The notes under the pieces: model-generated
What the model saw: the letters and a program-made list of their open reading frames with translations, nothing else
What the model was told of the DNA's origin: nothing
Database searches by the model: none
Position numbers and translations under genes: made by a program
In this document: one piece after another, positions 43,573-52,108 of the stretch
Numbering within the stretch: position 1 is the first letter of the stretch
How the letters are laid out: each line of letters starts with the position of its first letter
From: Fimbriimonas ginsengisoli Gsoil 348
GTDB taxonomy: Bacteria > Armatimonadota > Fimbriimonadia > Fimbriimonadales > Fimbriimonadaceae
Assembly (NCBI GenBank): GCA_945881865.1
Contig: CAMCVK010000003.1
Span: forward strand, 1-64,000
Length of the DNA: 64,000 bases
Reading direction: 5' to 3'

Positions 43573-45393
43573 TCAAAAAGTCACCGAGCGGCTGACCGCA
43601 AAAGAGAGGAAGAGAAGTGCGAGGTAGATCATGGAGTAGTGGAAGAGCGAACTGGCGTGGGGCCGGTCAATCTGCTTGGAAAGGTCAAAACATTTTTTAA
43701 TGAGGAGCGCGTTTAGCACCAATGCTGCGCCGCCGTAGATCCATCCGACCTGGGGCATGAGGAACGGAATCATCGTGACGATGACCGTAATCACGGCATA
43801 GATAAGGATCTGGTTCACCGTGACGCGGTCGCCCTTGACCACGGGCAGCATCGGCACGCCAGCCGCCGCGTATTCGTCCTTCAGCAATAGCGCCAGCGCC
43901 CAGAAGTGAACCGGCGTCCAAACGAAGATGATGGCGAACAGATAGAGGGCCAACGGCGGAATGTCATTTGTTACGGCGGCCCAGCCGACGAGCGGCGGGA
44001 ATGCTCCGGCCGCGCCACCGATGACGATGTTCTGCCAGGTTCGCCGCTTCAGCAGCATCGTGTAGATCACGACGTAGAACACTAATCCGCTGAAGGAGAG
44101 AACCGCAGCGAGCGGTCCGCCGGCTACCCAGAGGATGATAAACGAGAGAAGCGTCAGCGTGAAGGCGAATGTCAGCACGTGTGGCGACGAGATCGACTGG
44201 GTGACCGTCGGCCGGGTCGCCGTGCGCTTCATGGTGAGGTCGATGTCGCGGTCGATCACCATGTTGATCGCGTTGGCGGCACCGGCGGACATGTAGCCGC
44301 CAATCGCGACGGCAAGGAACTGCCAAAGCGGCGGGAAGCCCTTTTGCGCGGCGATCATTGCCGTCAGCGTCGTAAACAGAAGCAGACTGATGATCCGCGG
44401 CTTTGTGAGCGCGATATAGGCGTTGACCAAGGCGCGACCGCGCAGAGGCTCGGCCGCCGGGGCCGTTTCTGGCGGCGGGCGTAGCTCAACTCGTTCAACC
44501 CCAGCCTGCAGGGCGTACGCCGAGAGTACGACGACGGTGATGAAATTGATGTCAGCCCAGACGAGGTGGATCATCTGGAGCGCGATGGGTGCGTTCGCGA
44601 GAATATTCACCACGCCCACGAGACTCTGGGCAAAGTACAGCCCAACCATCCAGCCGGCCGCGATGCGAACCCGTGGGTCGGGTCGAAGATGGCATACCAT
44701 TCCGGCAACCAGCACCAAGTACACGCCGACCGAAACGGCGATGATCGGGTGAAGCGGCTGTAGCCGAACCATCCAGAACGTCGCTGGATTCATTGCCGCG
44801 GCGATTACGTCTTTGGTGGGTTGAAGCTGATGCCCGAGAGCCGATATTGCCCCGCTGACGCCGAGGAAGCAGACTCCGGCGAACGCCATCGCCAGCATCC
44901 AGCCGACCAAGCCTTGCCCGCGAAGCCGAAGGTCAATCTCCTGCTTCGAGCCGAGCCATGCAAGCGCCATCGCCCCGAGCAGGAAGAACGTGGAAACAAC
45001 GTGGAGGCCCATGACGCCCGCGCGAAGGGCGCTGTCGTCGTGAACGACTAGCTGGTACCTGACGAGAAGAAATCCGATCAGGCCTTCGAAGATTGTCAGC
45101 CCGAGGGTGACAACCGAAGCCTTGCGCACCACGCTTCCCTTCGGAAACGTCCGAAACGCCCAGTAAACGAGGATGAGCGCGAAGAGGCCAATCGCAGAAG
45201 TCGTGAGACGGTGCGAAGACTCCACGAACTTGGCAAACATGCCGTTCAGCGGAATGTGATCACCGTCGCACAGCGGCCAGTTGGTACCACAGCCGTCTCC
45301 GCTTCCCGATGCCCGCACGAAGACACCCCAGGCAACGGACAGTAGCGCGTAGATGAGGAGGGAAAGTGAGTACGTAGAGAAACGCCGGTTCAT
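43573..45393 (-). CDS. ctaAB: heme A synthase - heme O synthase fusion (CtaA-CtaB)
   Basis: 606 residues combining two enzymes of heme A synthesis. Residues 1-305 are CtaA/Cox15: 'GSGDGCGTNWPLCDG' with the paired Cys, 'FVESSHRLTTSAIGL', 'GLHVVSTFFLL', 'LQPLHPIIAVSVGVY' and 'QMIHLVWADINF', supplying heme-ligand His. A short linker (about 305-325) leads to CtaB (325-606), a UbiA-type farnesyltransferase with 'NAINMVIDRDIDLTMKRT' (prenyl-diphosphate Asp motif) and 'FVWTPVHFWALALLLKDEY'. The order heme B to heme O to heme A is thus served by one polypeptide, as described in Thermus. It lies 142 bp upstream of actA on the same strand and supplies heme A to the caa3 oxidase. Confidence 0.95.
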   Translation of the reverse strand: MNRRFSTYSLSLLIYALLSVAWGVFVRASGSGDGCGTNWPLCDGDHIPLNGMFAKFVESSHRLTTSAIGLFALILVYWAFRTFPKGSVVRKASVVTLGLTIFEGLIGFLLVRYQLVVHDDSALRAGVMGLHVVSTFFLLGAMALAWLGSKQEIDLRLRGQGLVGWMLAMAFAGVCFLGVSGAISALGHQLQPTKDVIAAAMNPATFWMVRLQPLHPIIAVSVGVYLVLVAGMVCHLRPDPRVRIAAGWMVGLYFAQSLVGVVNILANAPIALQMIHLVWADINFITVVVLSAYALQAGVERVELRPPPETAPAAEPLRGRALVNAYIALTKPRIISLLLFTTLTAMIAAQKGFPPLWQFLAVAIGGYMSAGAANAINMVIDRDIDLTMKRTATRPTVTQSISSPHVLTFAFTLTLLSFIILWVAGGPLAAVLSFSGLVFYVVIYTMLLKRRTWQNIVIGGAAGAFPPLVGWAAVTNDIPPLALYLFAIIFVWTPVHFWALALLLKDEYAAAGVPMLPVVKGDRVTVNQILIYAVITVIVTMIPFLMPQVGWIYGGAALVLNALLIKKCFDLSKQIDRPHASSLFHYSMIYLALLFLSFAVSRSVTF

Positions 45394-45546
45394 TTCACCT
45401 CCGGGACCGAAGATGCTAAATTTTCAATCAATTCATTATTTCTGAAAAGATTGAAAGTTCGTCCGGTGCAGTTCATCTAGATGCGTCTCCCATTCGACCA
45501 CTCGTAGTGTAGCCCAATTATTCTACGACGCTCTACGTTTTTCCTC

Positions 45547-46602
45547 CTATTTGTCCAGGGCGGCCAGGGCGTCTTTGAGTCGGTCGATGTTCTCGATTTG
45601 CGTCGGATCGACTTCGTTGAGCCGCGCGAGGTAGATGGAAACCCAGTCGCCAATGAAGGTAAGGGTCAGCATCTTTTCCAGCAGGCGCTCGCCGGAACCA
45701 CGCACGTGGTGGAACGTTACTTTCTCGGCACCGATGACATCTGCGGTCACCGCAGCGCGCGTCGACATACGAACGCTTTCGTGTCCATCTTCGAGGACGA
45801 TGGCGGCATAGTTGCCCGCCTGCTTCTCGGCCGCGACCCAACCCATGATCTCGTTGTGGCAGAGCTCGGGGAACGCGTTAGCGAAAAGCAGAAACTTTGC
45901 GTTTTCGTTGAACTGGCAGCGCCAGCGGTTCGCGATGTAGCCTCGGTAGCCACCGAGACCATAACAAACCGTCACCTTTCCGACGACGTCTTTCGCCAAC
46001 TTCATCGCGGCGTTGTCGGCGGCGTCCGGCCCTAGCTCTGCGCCAACGCGGTCCAGCCCGGCGAAGGCGGCTTCATAATCTTGCTGCGAGATCAATCCGA
46101 GTCCTTGGCTTGCCCATAGAACCGGGATCAACATCAGCCCTAGCGCTGAGCGCGGCGGTTGGCCGCCCGGAACGGTGATCACACGGTGCCCATGCTCGTG
46201 GCTCAACCGACCGATTTCGCCGCCGCTGGTGACCGTGATGATCGTGGCTCCGCGGGCTTGTGCCTGATGGTAAGCGCTCAGGGTTTCTTCAGTGTTGCCG
46301 GAGTAGCTCGCGATGAAGACCAGGCTGCGGGCATCCACAAAATTCGGAAGGTCGTAGTCGCGGACTACCTGGAACGGCACGCTGGCTTCGGCTTCGTAGA
46401 TGGCGCGCACGAAGTCACCGCCTGCCGCCGAGCCACCCATTCCGCACAAGACCACCACGTTTGGCGCCTGCATGGCCGGCTCAAACTCGAACGCTTGTGC
46501 GATGGAGAGCGCCGTTCGGCACTGCTGAGGAAATCCTTCGATCAGACCCAACATGTTTTTGGGATCAAGGGCAACGAGGTCGGAGCGAAGGTTGAGATCC
46601 AT
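45547..46602 (-). CDS. bifunctional phosphoglucose/phosphomannose isomerase
   Basis: 351 residues with two SIS (sugar isomerase) domains. The first has 'VVLCGMGGSAAGGDFVRA', 'VVRDYDLPNFVDARSLVFIASYSGNTEETLSAY' and 'GATIITVTSGGEIGRL'; the second has 'CHNEIMGW' and 'VRGSGERLLEKMLTLTFIGDWVSIYLA', where the catalytic Glu and His of the archaeal-type PGI/PMI family reside. It interconverts fructose-6-phosphate with glucose-6-phosphate and mannose-6-phosphate. Length fits the family. Divergent from the PEP-CTERM gene; 153 bp separate it from ctaAB. Confidence 0.9.
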   Translation of the reverse strand: MDLNLRSDLVALDPKNMLGLIEGFPQQCRTALSIAQAFEFEPAMQAPNVVVLCGMGGSAAGGDFVRAIYEAEASVPFQVVRDYDLPNFVDARSLVFIASYSGNTEETLSAYHQAQARGATIITVTSGGEIGRLSHEHGHRVITVPGGQPPRSALGLMLIPVLWASQGLGLISQQDYEAAFAGLDRVGAELGPDAADNAAMKLAKDVVGKVTVCYGLGGYRGYIANRWRCQFNENAKFLLFANAFPELCHNEIMGWVAAEKQAGNYAAIVLEDGHESVRMSTRAAVTADVIGAEKVTFHHVRGSGERLLEKMLTLTFIGDWVSIYLARLNEVDPTQIENIDRLKDALAALDK

Positions 46603-46632
46603 CGATGCTCATTATGGGGCATCGAATGTTTA

Positions 46633-46686
46633 GGTGACACGCTAAAAGGTGACCCCGAAAGACTTGGCACCCGTGCCCGTGTCACC
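46633..46686 (+). promoter_or_regulatory. structured leader element upstream of the PEP-CTERM gene
   Basis: GGTGACACG (46633-46641) and CGTGTCACC (46678-46686) form a perfect 9-bp stem enclosing 36 bases that contain another small hairpin (GGCAC-CC-GTGCC) and a CCCCGAAAG segment. It lies 52 bp upstream of the ATG, in the divergent region. The arrangement resembles a riboswitch aptamer or protein-binding RNA, but it matches none I recognise. Confidence 0.45.
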
Positions 46687-46738
46687 CGTCGCAGACTGGA
46701 TTCGTTTGGACGGCGACTTTTGCCAACCCGTGAATATC

Positions 46739-47386
46739 ATGAAAACCAGTCATCTTGTAATCCTCGGCCTCGCCCTTGCTTCGGCAAGCACTGCCAATGC
46801 CGGCGTTTTGAACATCACCAACATGGTCGCCGGAAAGTCTCAGATCGTTTCGGCAAGCCTTTTTGGTAACGGAAGCACTTTTTATAGTGGTCCGCAGAAC
46901 GCTCAGTACAACGGAGGATCGTTCTTCGACGGTTACTGCACCGACTTTGGCTTCGCGAACAACCTCCCGGTTGCTTACGCTGCTACTCCGACCAGTGCAC
47001 TTACGCTAGGCAATGGCGCGCGAGTTGCCAAGCTTTACAACACCTTCGCTTCGGCCGTTTCGACCGCAGACCAAGGTGCCGCCCTTCAGCTCGCGATCTG
47101 GGACGTCATTTATGACAACGGCGACGGCGCTGCAGCCGGTAACTTCCAGGTCACCGGCGGCCTCACGGCGGGTATCTCCACTTACCTGACGTCGTTCCTT
47201 TCGGACCCGCTGAGCGGCGCTTCGACCGACGTCACCTACTACGCCGCCGACAGCCACGGCCCGAACAACAACCTGTATCAGGGCATCCTTGGCCCGGGTG
47301 CCGGCGAGCCGGTTCCGGAGCCGGCAAGCATGGCCGTTCTCGGTCTGGGCGCCCTCCTGCTCCGACGACGCAACAAGAAAGCCTGA
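46739..47386 (+). CDS. PEP-CTERM surface protein with a Cys-Gln thioester-type signature
   Basis: 215 residues: a signal peptide ending 'ASTANA', a beta-rich middle and a C-terminal sorting signal 'VPEPASMAVLGLGALLL' followed by RRRNKK, the PEP-CTERM pattern recognised by exosortase. Two separated motifs, 'GYCTDF' (Cys67) and 'ALQLAIWD' (Gln117), match the Cys and Gln signatures of thioester adhesin domains, in which the two side chains form an internal reactive bond. No exosortase gene is in the window. ATG 46739 gives a good signal peptide. Preceded by the structured leader; ends in a hairpin shared with hisG. Confidence 0.85.
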   Translation: MKTSHLVILGLALASASTANAGVLNITNMVAGKSQIVSASLFGNGSTFYSGPQNAQYNGGSFFDGYCTDFGFANNLPVAYAATPTSALTLGNGARVAKLYNTFASAVSTADQGAALQLAIWDVIYDNGDGAAAGNFQVTGGLTAGISTYLTSFLSDPLSGASTDVTYYAADSHGPNNNLYQGILGPGAGEPVPEPASMAVLGLGALLLRRRNKKA

Positions 47387-47401
47387 AGCTAAAAGCTTCA
47401 G
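47383..47401. terminator. bidirectional hairpin terminator between PEP-CTERM gene and hisG
   Basis: CTGAAGCT (47383-47390) pairs with AGCTTCAG (47394-47401) around an AAA loop. It overlaps both convergent stop codons. The T run is short on both strands, so efficiency is uncertain. Confidence 0.65.
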
Positions 47402-48267
47402 TAAATGACCTTATTGAGCGGGTACTCGACCAAACCGGTCGCGCCCGCTCTTTTCAATCGCGGGATCAAGTCACGCACGTCTTTTTCGCTCAGGATGACC
47501 TCGGCGGCAATCCAGCGGTCGTCGGCCAATGGGCTGAGCGTTGGGTTCTGCAACGCCGGAAGTAGGCTCAAAATTTCGGCCTGTTGTTCGCGCGGCATAT
47601 TCATCTTTAGCCCCACCAGCTTCGCGGCGTTCATCGCCCCGGTGAGGAGAATCTCCAGCGATTGAATCCGCTCCCGCTTCCAGCCGTCCACCCAGGCGGC
47701 GGGCGACGCGATGAATCGCGTCGTCGAAGTAAGCAACCGGTCGATGATGACCAAGTTGTGGGCGCGCAGCGAATTGCCCGTTTCGGTGTTCACGACGATC
47801 GCATCGACTAGCTCGGGCACTTTCACCTCATCGGCACCCCACGAGAACTCGATGTTTGCGTGGACGTTGTTGTCGGCGAAGTATCGCGTGGCGAGGCGGA
47901 CGTATTCGGTGGCGATCCGTTTTCCGGCAAGTTGCTGGACCGACTCGATGCCGCTGTCCTTGTGAACCGCAAGCACGATCTGGATCGGATTGTTCGTGAG
48001 CTTGCTGTACCGAAGCTCGCAGACCTCTTGCACGTTCGCACCGGCGTCCTCAATCCAATCCTTGCCGGTTAACCCGGCATCGATAACGCCGTTCTGCACG
48101 TAGAGCGGAATCTCTTGCGGACGCAACAAGATCGGCTCCAGCGTCTCGTCGTCCACGATCGGCTGATAGGACCGCGACGACACCTTGAACGAGTAACCCG
48201 CCCGTTCGAAGAGGCTGAATGTCGCTTCCTGGAGGCTGCCCTTCGGAAGCCCGAGCTTGAGTTTCAT
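47398..48267 (-). CDS. hisG: ATP phosphoribosyltransferase (long form)
   Basis: 289 residues, first enzyme of histidine synthesis. 'LKLGLPKGSLQEATFSLFERAGY' and 'DAGLTGKDWIEDAGANVQEVCEL' begin the catalytic domain, then 'GKRIATEYVRLATRYFADN' and 'GADEVKVPELVDAIVVNTETGNSLRAHNL' (PRPP-binding region). A C-terminal regulatory ACT-like domain (about 215-289) marks the long, HisZ-independent form. Other his genes are not adjacent. Divergent from ribBA with 55 bp between. Confidence 0.95.
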   Translation of the reverse strand: MKLKLGLPKGSLQEATFSLFERAGYSFKVSSRSYQPIVDDETLEPILLRPQEIPLYVQNGVIDAGLTGKDWIEDAGANVQEVCELRYSKLTNNPIQIVLAVHKDSGIESVQQLAGKRIATEYVRLATRYFADNNVHANIEFSWGADEVKVPELVDAIVVNTETGNSLRAHNLVIIDRLLTSTTRFIASPAAWVDGWKRERIQSLEILLTGAMNAAKLVGLKMNMPREQQAEILSLLPALQNPTLSPLADDRWIAAEVILSEKDVRDLIPRLKRAGATGLVEYPLNKVIY

Positions 48268-48322
48268 TTCTGGAGTGTACTTTCGACCATCCGCCGGTCC
48301 CGCCGCCTACGTAGAATAGGGC

Positions 48323-49522
48323 ATGACCTTTTCCACCATCCCGGAAGCGCTGGAAGATCTTCGGCGCGGAAAGATGATCGTCGTTGTGGATGACCCGGAC
48401 CGCGAGAACGAGGGCGATCTGGTTTGTGCCGCCGAAGCTTGCACGCCCGAGATCATGAATTTCATGATCCGCTACGGGCGCGGCGTGCCGTTCATTCCGA
48501 CTTCGGCCGAGCGGCTGGCCGAACTCGGCGTGCCGATGATGACGAAGCAGAACACCGCGCGCCACGGAACCGCGATGGCCGAGACGGTGGACGCCCTGCA
48601 CGGTGCGACGACCGGCGTTTCCGCGCAGGATCGAGCCCGGACGGTTGCCGTATTTGTCGATCCCGAGGCGAAGCCGACCGACCTCGGGCGGCCAGGCCAC
48701 ATCATTCCCCTCCGCGCCGAGAAAGGCGGGGTGCTGGTTCGGGCGGGACACACGGAAGCCATCGTGGACCTTTGTATGCTCGCCGGATTCCAGCCAACCG
48801 GCGTGGGTTGCGAGATTCTGAACGAGGACGGCACGATGATGCGCCTCGATGGCTTGACCGAATTTTGCGCGGAGCACGACCTCCGGCTAATCACCATTGC
48901 CGACCTCATCGCCTATCGCCGCGTACACGAAAGATTGGTAGAACTCGCCGCCGGACCGATTGACTTCCCTACCAAGTTCGGCCACTTCCAGCTCTACTGC
49001 TATGAGACGAAGGTGGAAAAAGACCCGTACATCGCCATCGTGAAGGGCGACGTTTGCACCGACGAGCCGGTTTTGGTGCGGACCCACAGCAGCTGCCTCA
49101 CCGGCGATCTCCTCGGCTCGCTTCGGTGCGACTGCGGTGACCAACTCGAAATGGCCCTTCGGATGATTGAAGAAGAGGGCCGGGGCGTGGTGCTCTATAT
49201 CTCGCAGGAGGGGCGCGGGATCGGCATCGTGAACAAGCTTCGGGCGTACGAGTTGCAGGATCGCGGCATGGACACCGTCGAGGCGAACCTGGCGCTTGGC
49301 TTCCAGGCCGATCTGCGCGACTACGGCCTCGGGGCACAGGTGCTGGCCGACTTGGGACTTCGTCGGCTTCGGCTGATGACGAACAACCCGAAGAAGGTGA
49401 GCGCACTGCAAGGCTACGGGCTCGAGATCGTGGACCACGTGCCGATCGTTGCAAAGCCGAACCCCGAACGGGAGCGATACATGGCGACGAAGCGCGACAA
49501 GATGGACCACATGTTGCCTTGA
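48323..49522 (+). CDS. ribBA: bifunctional 3,4-dihydroxy-2-butanone-4-phosphate synthase / GTP cyclohydrolase II
   Basis: 399 residues making both precursors of riboflavin. The RibB half (1-200) has '[21 protein letters not shown]', '[17 protein letters not shown]' and '[11 protein letters not shown]'. The RibA half (205-399) has the zinc-binding cysteines in '[18 protein letters not shown]', the '[17 protein letters not shown]' loop, '[11 protein letters not shown]' and '[13 protein letters not shown]'. Both active sites are intact. The downstream gene overlaps its stop as TTGA. Confidence 0.96.
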   Translation: MTFSTIPEALEDLRRGKMIVVVDDPDRENEGDLVCAAEACTPEIMNFMIRYGRGVPFIPTSAERLAELGVPMMTKQNTARHGTAMAETVDALHGATTGVSAQDRARTVAVFVDPEAKPTDLGRPGHIIPLRAEKGGVLVRAGHTEAIVDLCMLAGFQPTGVGCEILNEDGTMMRLDGLTEFCAEHDLRLITIADLIAYRRVHERLVELAAGPIDFPTKFGHFQLYCYETKVEKDPYIAIVKGDVCTDEPVLVRTHSSCLTGDLLGSLRCDCGDQLEMALRMIEEEGRGVVLYISQEGRGIGIVNKLRAYELQDRGMDTVEANLALGFQADLRDYGLGAQVLADLGLRRLRLMTNNPKKVSALQGYGLEIVDHVPIVAKPNPERERYMATKRDKMDHMLP

Positions 49523-49884
49523 AAAGACGTACTCCGCTTTCGCCGCTCGAGTGGGCCGTCATGGTGGGCGGCCCGCTGATCTTCATTTTGCTGGCGGTCA
49601 GCGGCGTGATGGCGTTTCTTGGTCCGACGCCCCGGCCGAACGCGATGGAGGTTCTGAGGACCGGGAAGGTGAAGCCCGGGATGCGCGAGGCGGAGGTTCT
49701 CTCGGTTGCGGGGCAGCCTAAGGCAAGCGTTCCGCGCGATACGGGCGGGTTTTTCTATCGCTACCAGCGCAGCCGCTGGAACCCGGAGGCTTCCAATTTC
49801 ACCGAGGAGGACGCCTACGTGGACTTTGACGACAGTGGGTACGTCACGGGCGTGAGCTTCGACGCCCGGACGCCCTCGCCTTGA
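49519..49884 (+). CDS. small membrane-anchored SmpA/OmlA (BamE)-like protein
   Basis: 121 residues from a TTG start that overlaps the ribBA stop by 4 bases. One helix (about 12-33) is followed by a compact domain beginning 'VKPGMREAEVLSVAGQP' and later 'FFYRYQRSRWNP' and 'AYVDFDDSGYVTGVSF', the alternating pattern of SmpA/OmlA/BamE folds. No lipobox. Role unknown; co-translation with ribBA is probably only positional. Confidence 0.7.
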   Translation: MKRRTPLSPLEWAVMVGGPLIFILLAVSGVMAFLGPTPRPNAMEVLRTGKVKPGMREAEVLSVAGQPKASVPRDTGGFFYRYQRSRWNPEASNFTEEDAYVDFDDSGYVTGVSFDARTPSP

Positions 49885-49887
49885 TCG

Positions 49888-50793
49888 CTATTTTTCGGCC
49901 CATAGTTCCAACACCGCGGACTTTGACTTCACCCCGCGCAGCTGCTTCACGCCGACGGGCTTACCGATGACTACCTTAACGATTTCGGAGATTCGTTGCA
50001 CAAGCTCCTTGTCCTGATTCCGGTAGAACCGAACTTCAAACTGATCCGGCATGCGAAGCTTATCGGACACCTGCCAGACCGGCACCGTTAGCCCGGTCGC
50101 CGCGAGTTGATCGGAAATCTTCTTCCGCACGCCTTCATCTAGGGACGAATTTGCCTGGCAATAGACGGTGCCGGTAAGTTTTTCAACCGGCACATTTGGA
50201 ATCGCGCCTGTGGCGGGCGCAGTCGCTCCCATCGGCTTGATGCTCGGGTCCGGAACTGGGTCGGCAAGACTTTCCGAGACCGGCTGGCCCTTCATTGCCT
50301 TTGCGAGTGTTTCCACATTTTTCTGGCTTGTGGCCGAGTTGGTCGCATCCGCCAGAATCCGTGCTCTCACGGCAGAAAGCTGTCTGGACTGGGCGAGGTA
50401 GTCGGTAAACGCCTTCTGGATTTTCTCGTCGGTGACCGCGACGTAGTACATCATCGCGAGCTTGAATTCTTCGTCATCTCCGGCAAAGATCGTTGCCCGG
50501 TGTTTTTCAATGAACTCCTCGGACCGCTTTTTCTCTTCATTGGCGTACTTGCGCTGGTCGAATTCGGTGGTGCGCTTCTTCTCTTGTTCCTGAAAGAACA
50601 GCGTCGTGCCCGAAATGATCAGAGTAACGATAATCGCTAGGTTTGCCGCTACAAACCGGGCAAGCCAACTTTGTGGAGCCGCTTCTTTCAGCGACTTCAG
50701 GATCTCCGGAACCTTTGCCGGGTCCGTCTTTGCGGTCTCCTTGAGGCCCTCCATCGCCAGCAGTTCGATCTCGCGGAATTCCTTCTTTGTCAT
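49888..50793 (-). CDS. hypothetical membrane protein with coiled coil and LytR_C-like end
   Basis: About 301 residues. A helical cytoplasmic N terminus (1-45), one membrane helix (about 48-68, 'VAANLAIIVTLIISGTTLFF'), a highly charged predicted coiled coil (70-105), a helical segment to about 165, a Pro-rich linker, then a C-terminal domain (about 205-301; 'LTGTVYCQANSSLDEGVRKKISDQL', 'VEVRFYRNQD'-like strands) resembling LytR C-terminal domains. ATG 50793 starts 13 bp after the CLC gene stop; an upstream ATG at 50835 would overlap that gene. Function unknown. Confidence 0.68.
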   Translation of the reverse strand: MTKKEFREIELLAMEGLKETAKTDPAKVPEILKSLKEAAPQSWLARFVAANLAIIVTLIISGTTLFFQEQEKKRTTEFDQRKYANEEKKRSEEFIEKHRATIFAGDDEEFKLAMMYYVAVTDEKIQKAFTDYLAQSRQLSAVRARILADATNSATSQKNVETLAKAMKGQPVSESLADPVPDPSIKPMGATAPATGAIPNVPVEKLTGTVYCQANSSLDEGVRKKISDQLAATGLTVPVWQVSDKLRMPDQFEVRFYRNQDKELVQRISEIVKVVIGKPVGVKQLRGVKSKSAVLELWAEK

Positions 50794-50806
50794 TTGCTTG
50801 GCACCA

Positions 50807-52051
50807 CTATAGGCCTGGTTCGCGCTTTTCTGCAAACCGCTTTCTCGGGCGGGGTTTGCGGTGGCTTAACCGCTGCGAAGCGTAGATTCCCCGGTGGCCG
50901 GTAATGCAATAAGTCAGGAAACAAACCAGCAGCGCCGGAAGGAACATCGCCGGACCAAAAAGCTCGGCGGCCAGCACCGTGCAGCAAAGCGGAACGTTTG
51001 CCGCTCCCGCGAAGACCGCGCAGAATCCGAGCGCGGCAAAGAACACCGGGTCTTGATGGGTGACCATCGCAATCGCCGAACCCAGCGTCGCCCCGACGCA
51101 GAACAGCGGCGTTACTTCCCCACCCCGAAAACCGAACCCCAAAGTCACCGCCGTAAAGAGCAGCTTCAGCAAAAATGTCCACGGCGCAACCCCGCCGGGT
51201 TCAAACGCTCGCTCGATCAGCCCAAGGCTGAGCCCGTTGTAATCGCGCGTGCCGACCCAGAGCGTCATCGCGATCACCACCAGCCCGCCGATCACCGGTC
51301 GAACCCAATCCGGGACCGTCAGTTTCTCGGCCAAACTCTTCACCGCGTGGACCACCCACGTGAAGCCCCCCGCCGCCAAGGCAAATGGCACCGCAAGCAA
51401 GGGAAACAGCCCCGACCAAACCGGGCTCACGGTCGGATACTCAAAGTGATGGATGCCGACGGCCCGGCAGACCCAGTCTCCGACGAAGCTCGCCACCAGG
51501 CACGGCAGCAGACCTTGGAATCGCAGCGCGCCGATCGCAAGGACCTCGATGCCAAAAATCGCACCGGCAAACGGCGTCCCGAAAACCGCGCCAAACCCGG
51601 CCGCCAGTCCGGCCATCAGGAGTAGCTTCCGCTCCTCGTCCCCCAACGAAAGTGGCCGAACAAAGACGTCCGCAATCGCACCGCCCATCTGAACCGCCGT
51701 GCCTTCGCGCCCGGCCGAGCCGCCAAACACGTGCGTGCCGATGGTGGAAAACAGAATCAACGGCGACATGACGAACGGGACCGGCGCGCGCGGCTCGTGA
51801 ATTTCGTCGAGCAGCATGTTAGTTCCCGCCGCGACGTCGCTTCCGCATCGGGTGTAAATCCAGCCGATCAGGCCCCCTGCCAGCGGAAGCCCAAACAGCA
51901 AATACGGATACGCGGCAAAATTTTCCGTCGCCAAATCTAGCAAGGCCAAGAATAAAGCCGAAGCCAGACCGGTAAACGCCCCGACTAGCAGCGCGACCGC
52001 ACTTACTTTCAGCAATCGGAGGCTCCCGTCTCGCCACGAATTTGGGTTCAT
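50807..52051 (-). CDS. CLC-family anion channel/antiporter, possibly fluoride type
   Basis: 414 residues with about ten to twelve membrane helices. The ion-path motifs are 'GGSAGREGTAVQMGGAI' with the gating Glu, and 'GFGFRGGEVTPLFCVGATLGSA', replacing the usual GGIFAP. The GREGT and FRGGEVTP variants are more like the CLC-F fluoride/proton antiporters than EriC chloride transporters. No CBS domains follow. I saw no fluoride riboswitch in the 57 bp upstream, so the specificity remains open. Divergent from map. Confidence 0.85.
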   Translation of the reverse strand: MNPNSWRDGSLRLLKVSAVALLVGAFTGLASALFLALLDLATENFAAYPYLLFGLPLAGGLIGWIYTRCGSDVAAGTNMLLDEIHEPRAPVPFVMSPLILFSTIGTHVFGGSAGREGTAVQMGGAIADVFVRPLSLGDEERKLLLMAGLAAGFGAVFGTPFAGAIFGIEVLAIGALRFQGLLPCLVASFVGDWVCRAVGIHHFEYPTVSPVWSGLFPLLAVPFALAAGGFTWVVHAVKSLAEKLTVPDWVRPVIGGLVVIAMTLWVGTRDYNGLSLGLIERAFEPGGVAPWTFLLKLLFTAVTLGFGFRGGEVTPLFCVGATLGSAIAMVTHQDPVFFAALGFCAVFAGAANVPLCCTVLAAELFGPAMFLPALLVCFLTYCITGHRGIYASQRLSHRKPRPRKRFAEKREPGL

Positions 52052-52108
52052 TGCATCCGCGCAAAGAGGCTACCGTAGGCGTGGGCGGTGTTGTGTCACC
52101 ATGATGGG

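Noticed and set aside
46633-46686. Cyclic di-GMP (GEMM) riboswitch before the PEP-CTERM gene
   Set aside because: The GAAA-like segment is there, but the receptor, GCAAA and conserved P1b/P2 layout are missing.
52051-52108. Fluoride riboswitch before the CLC gene
   Set aside because: The 57 bp between the CLC and map genes shows no crcB-type pseudoknot pattern and is too short.
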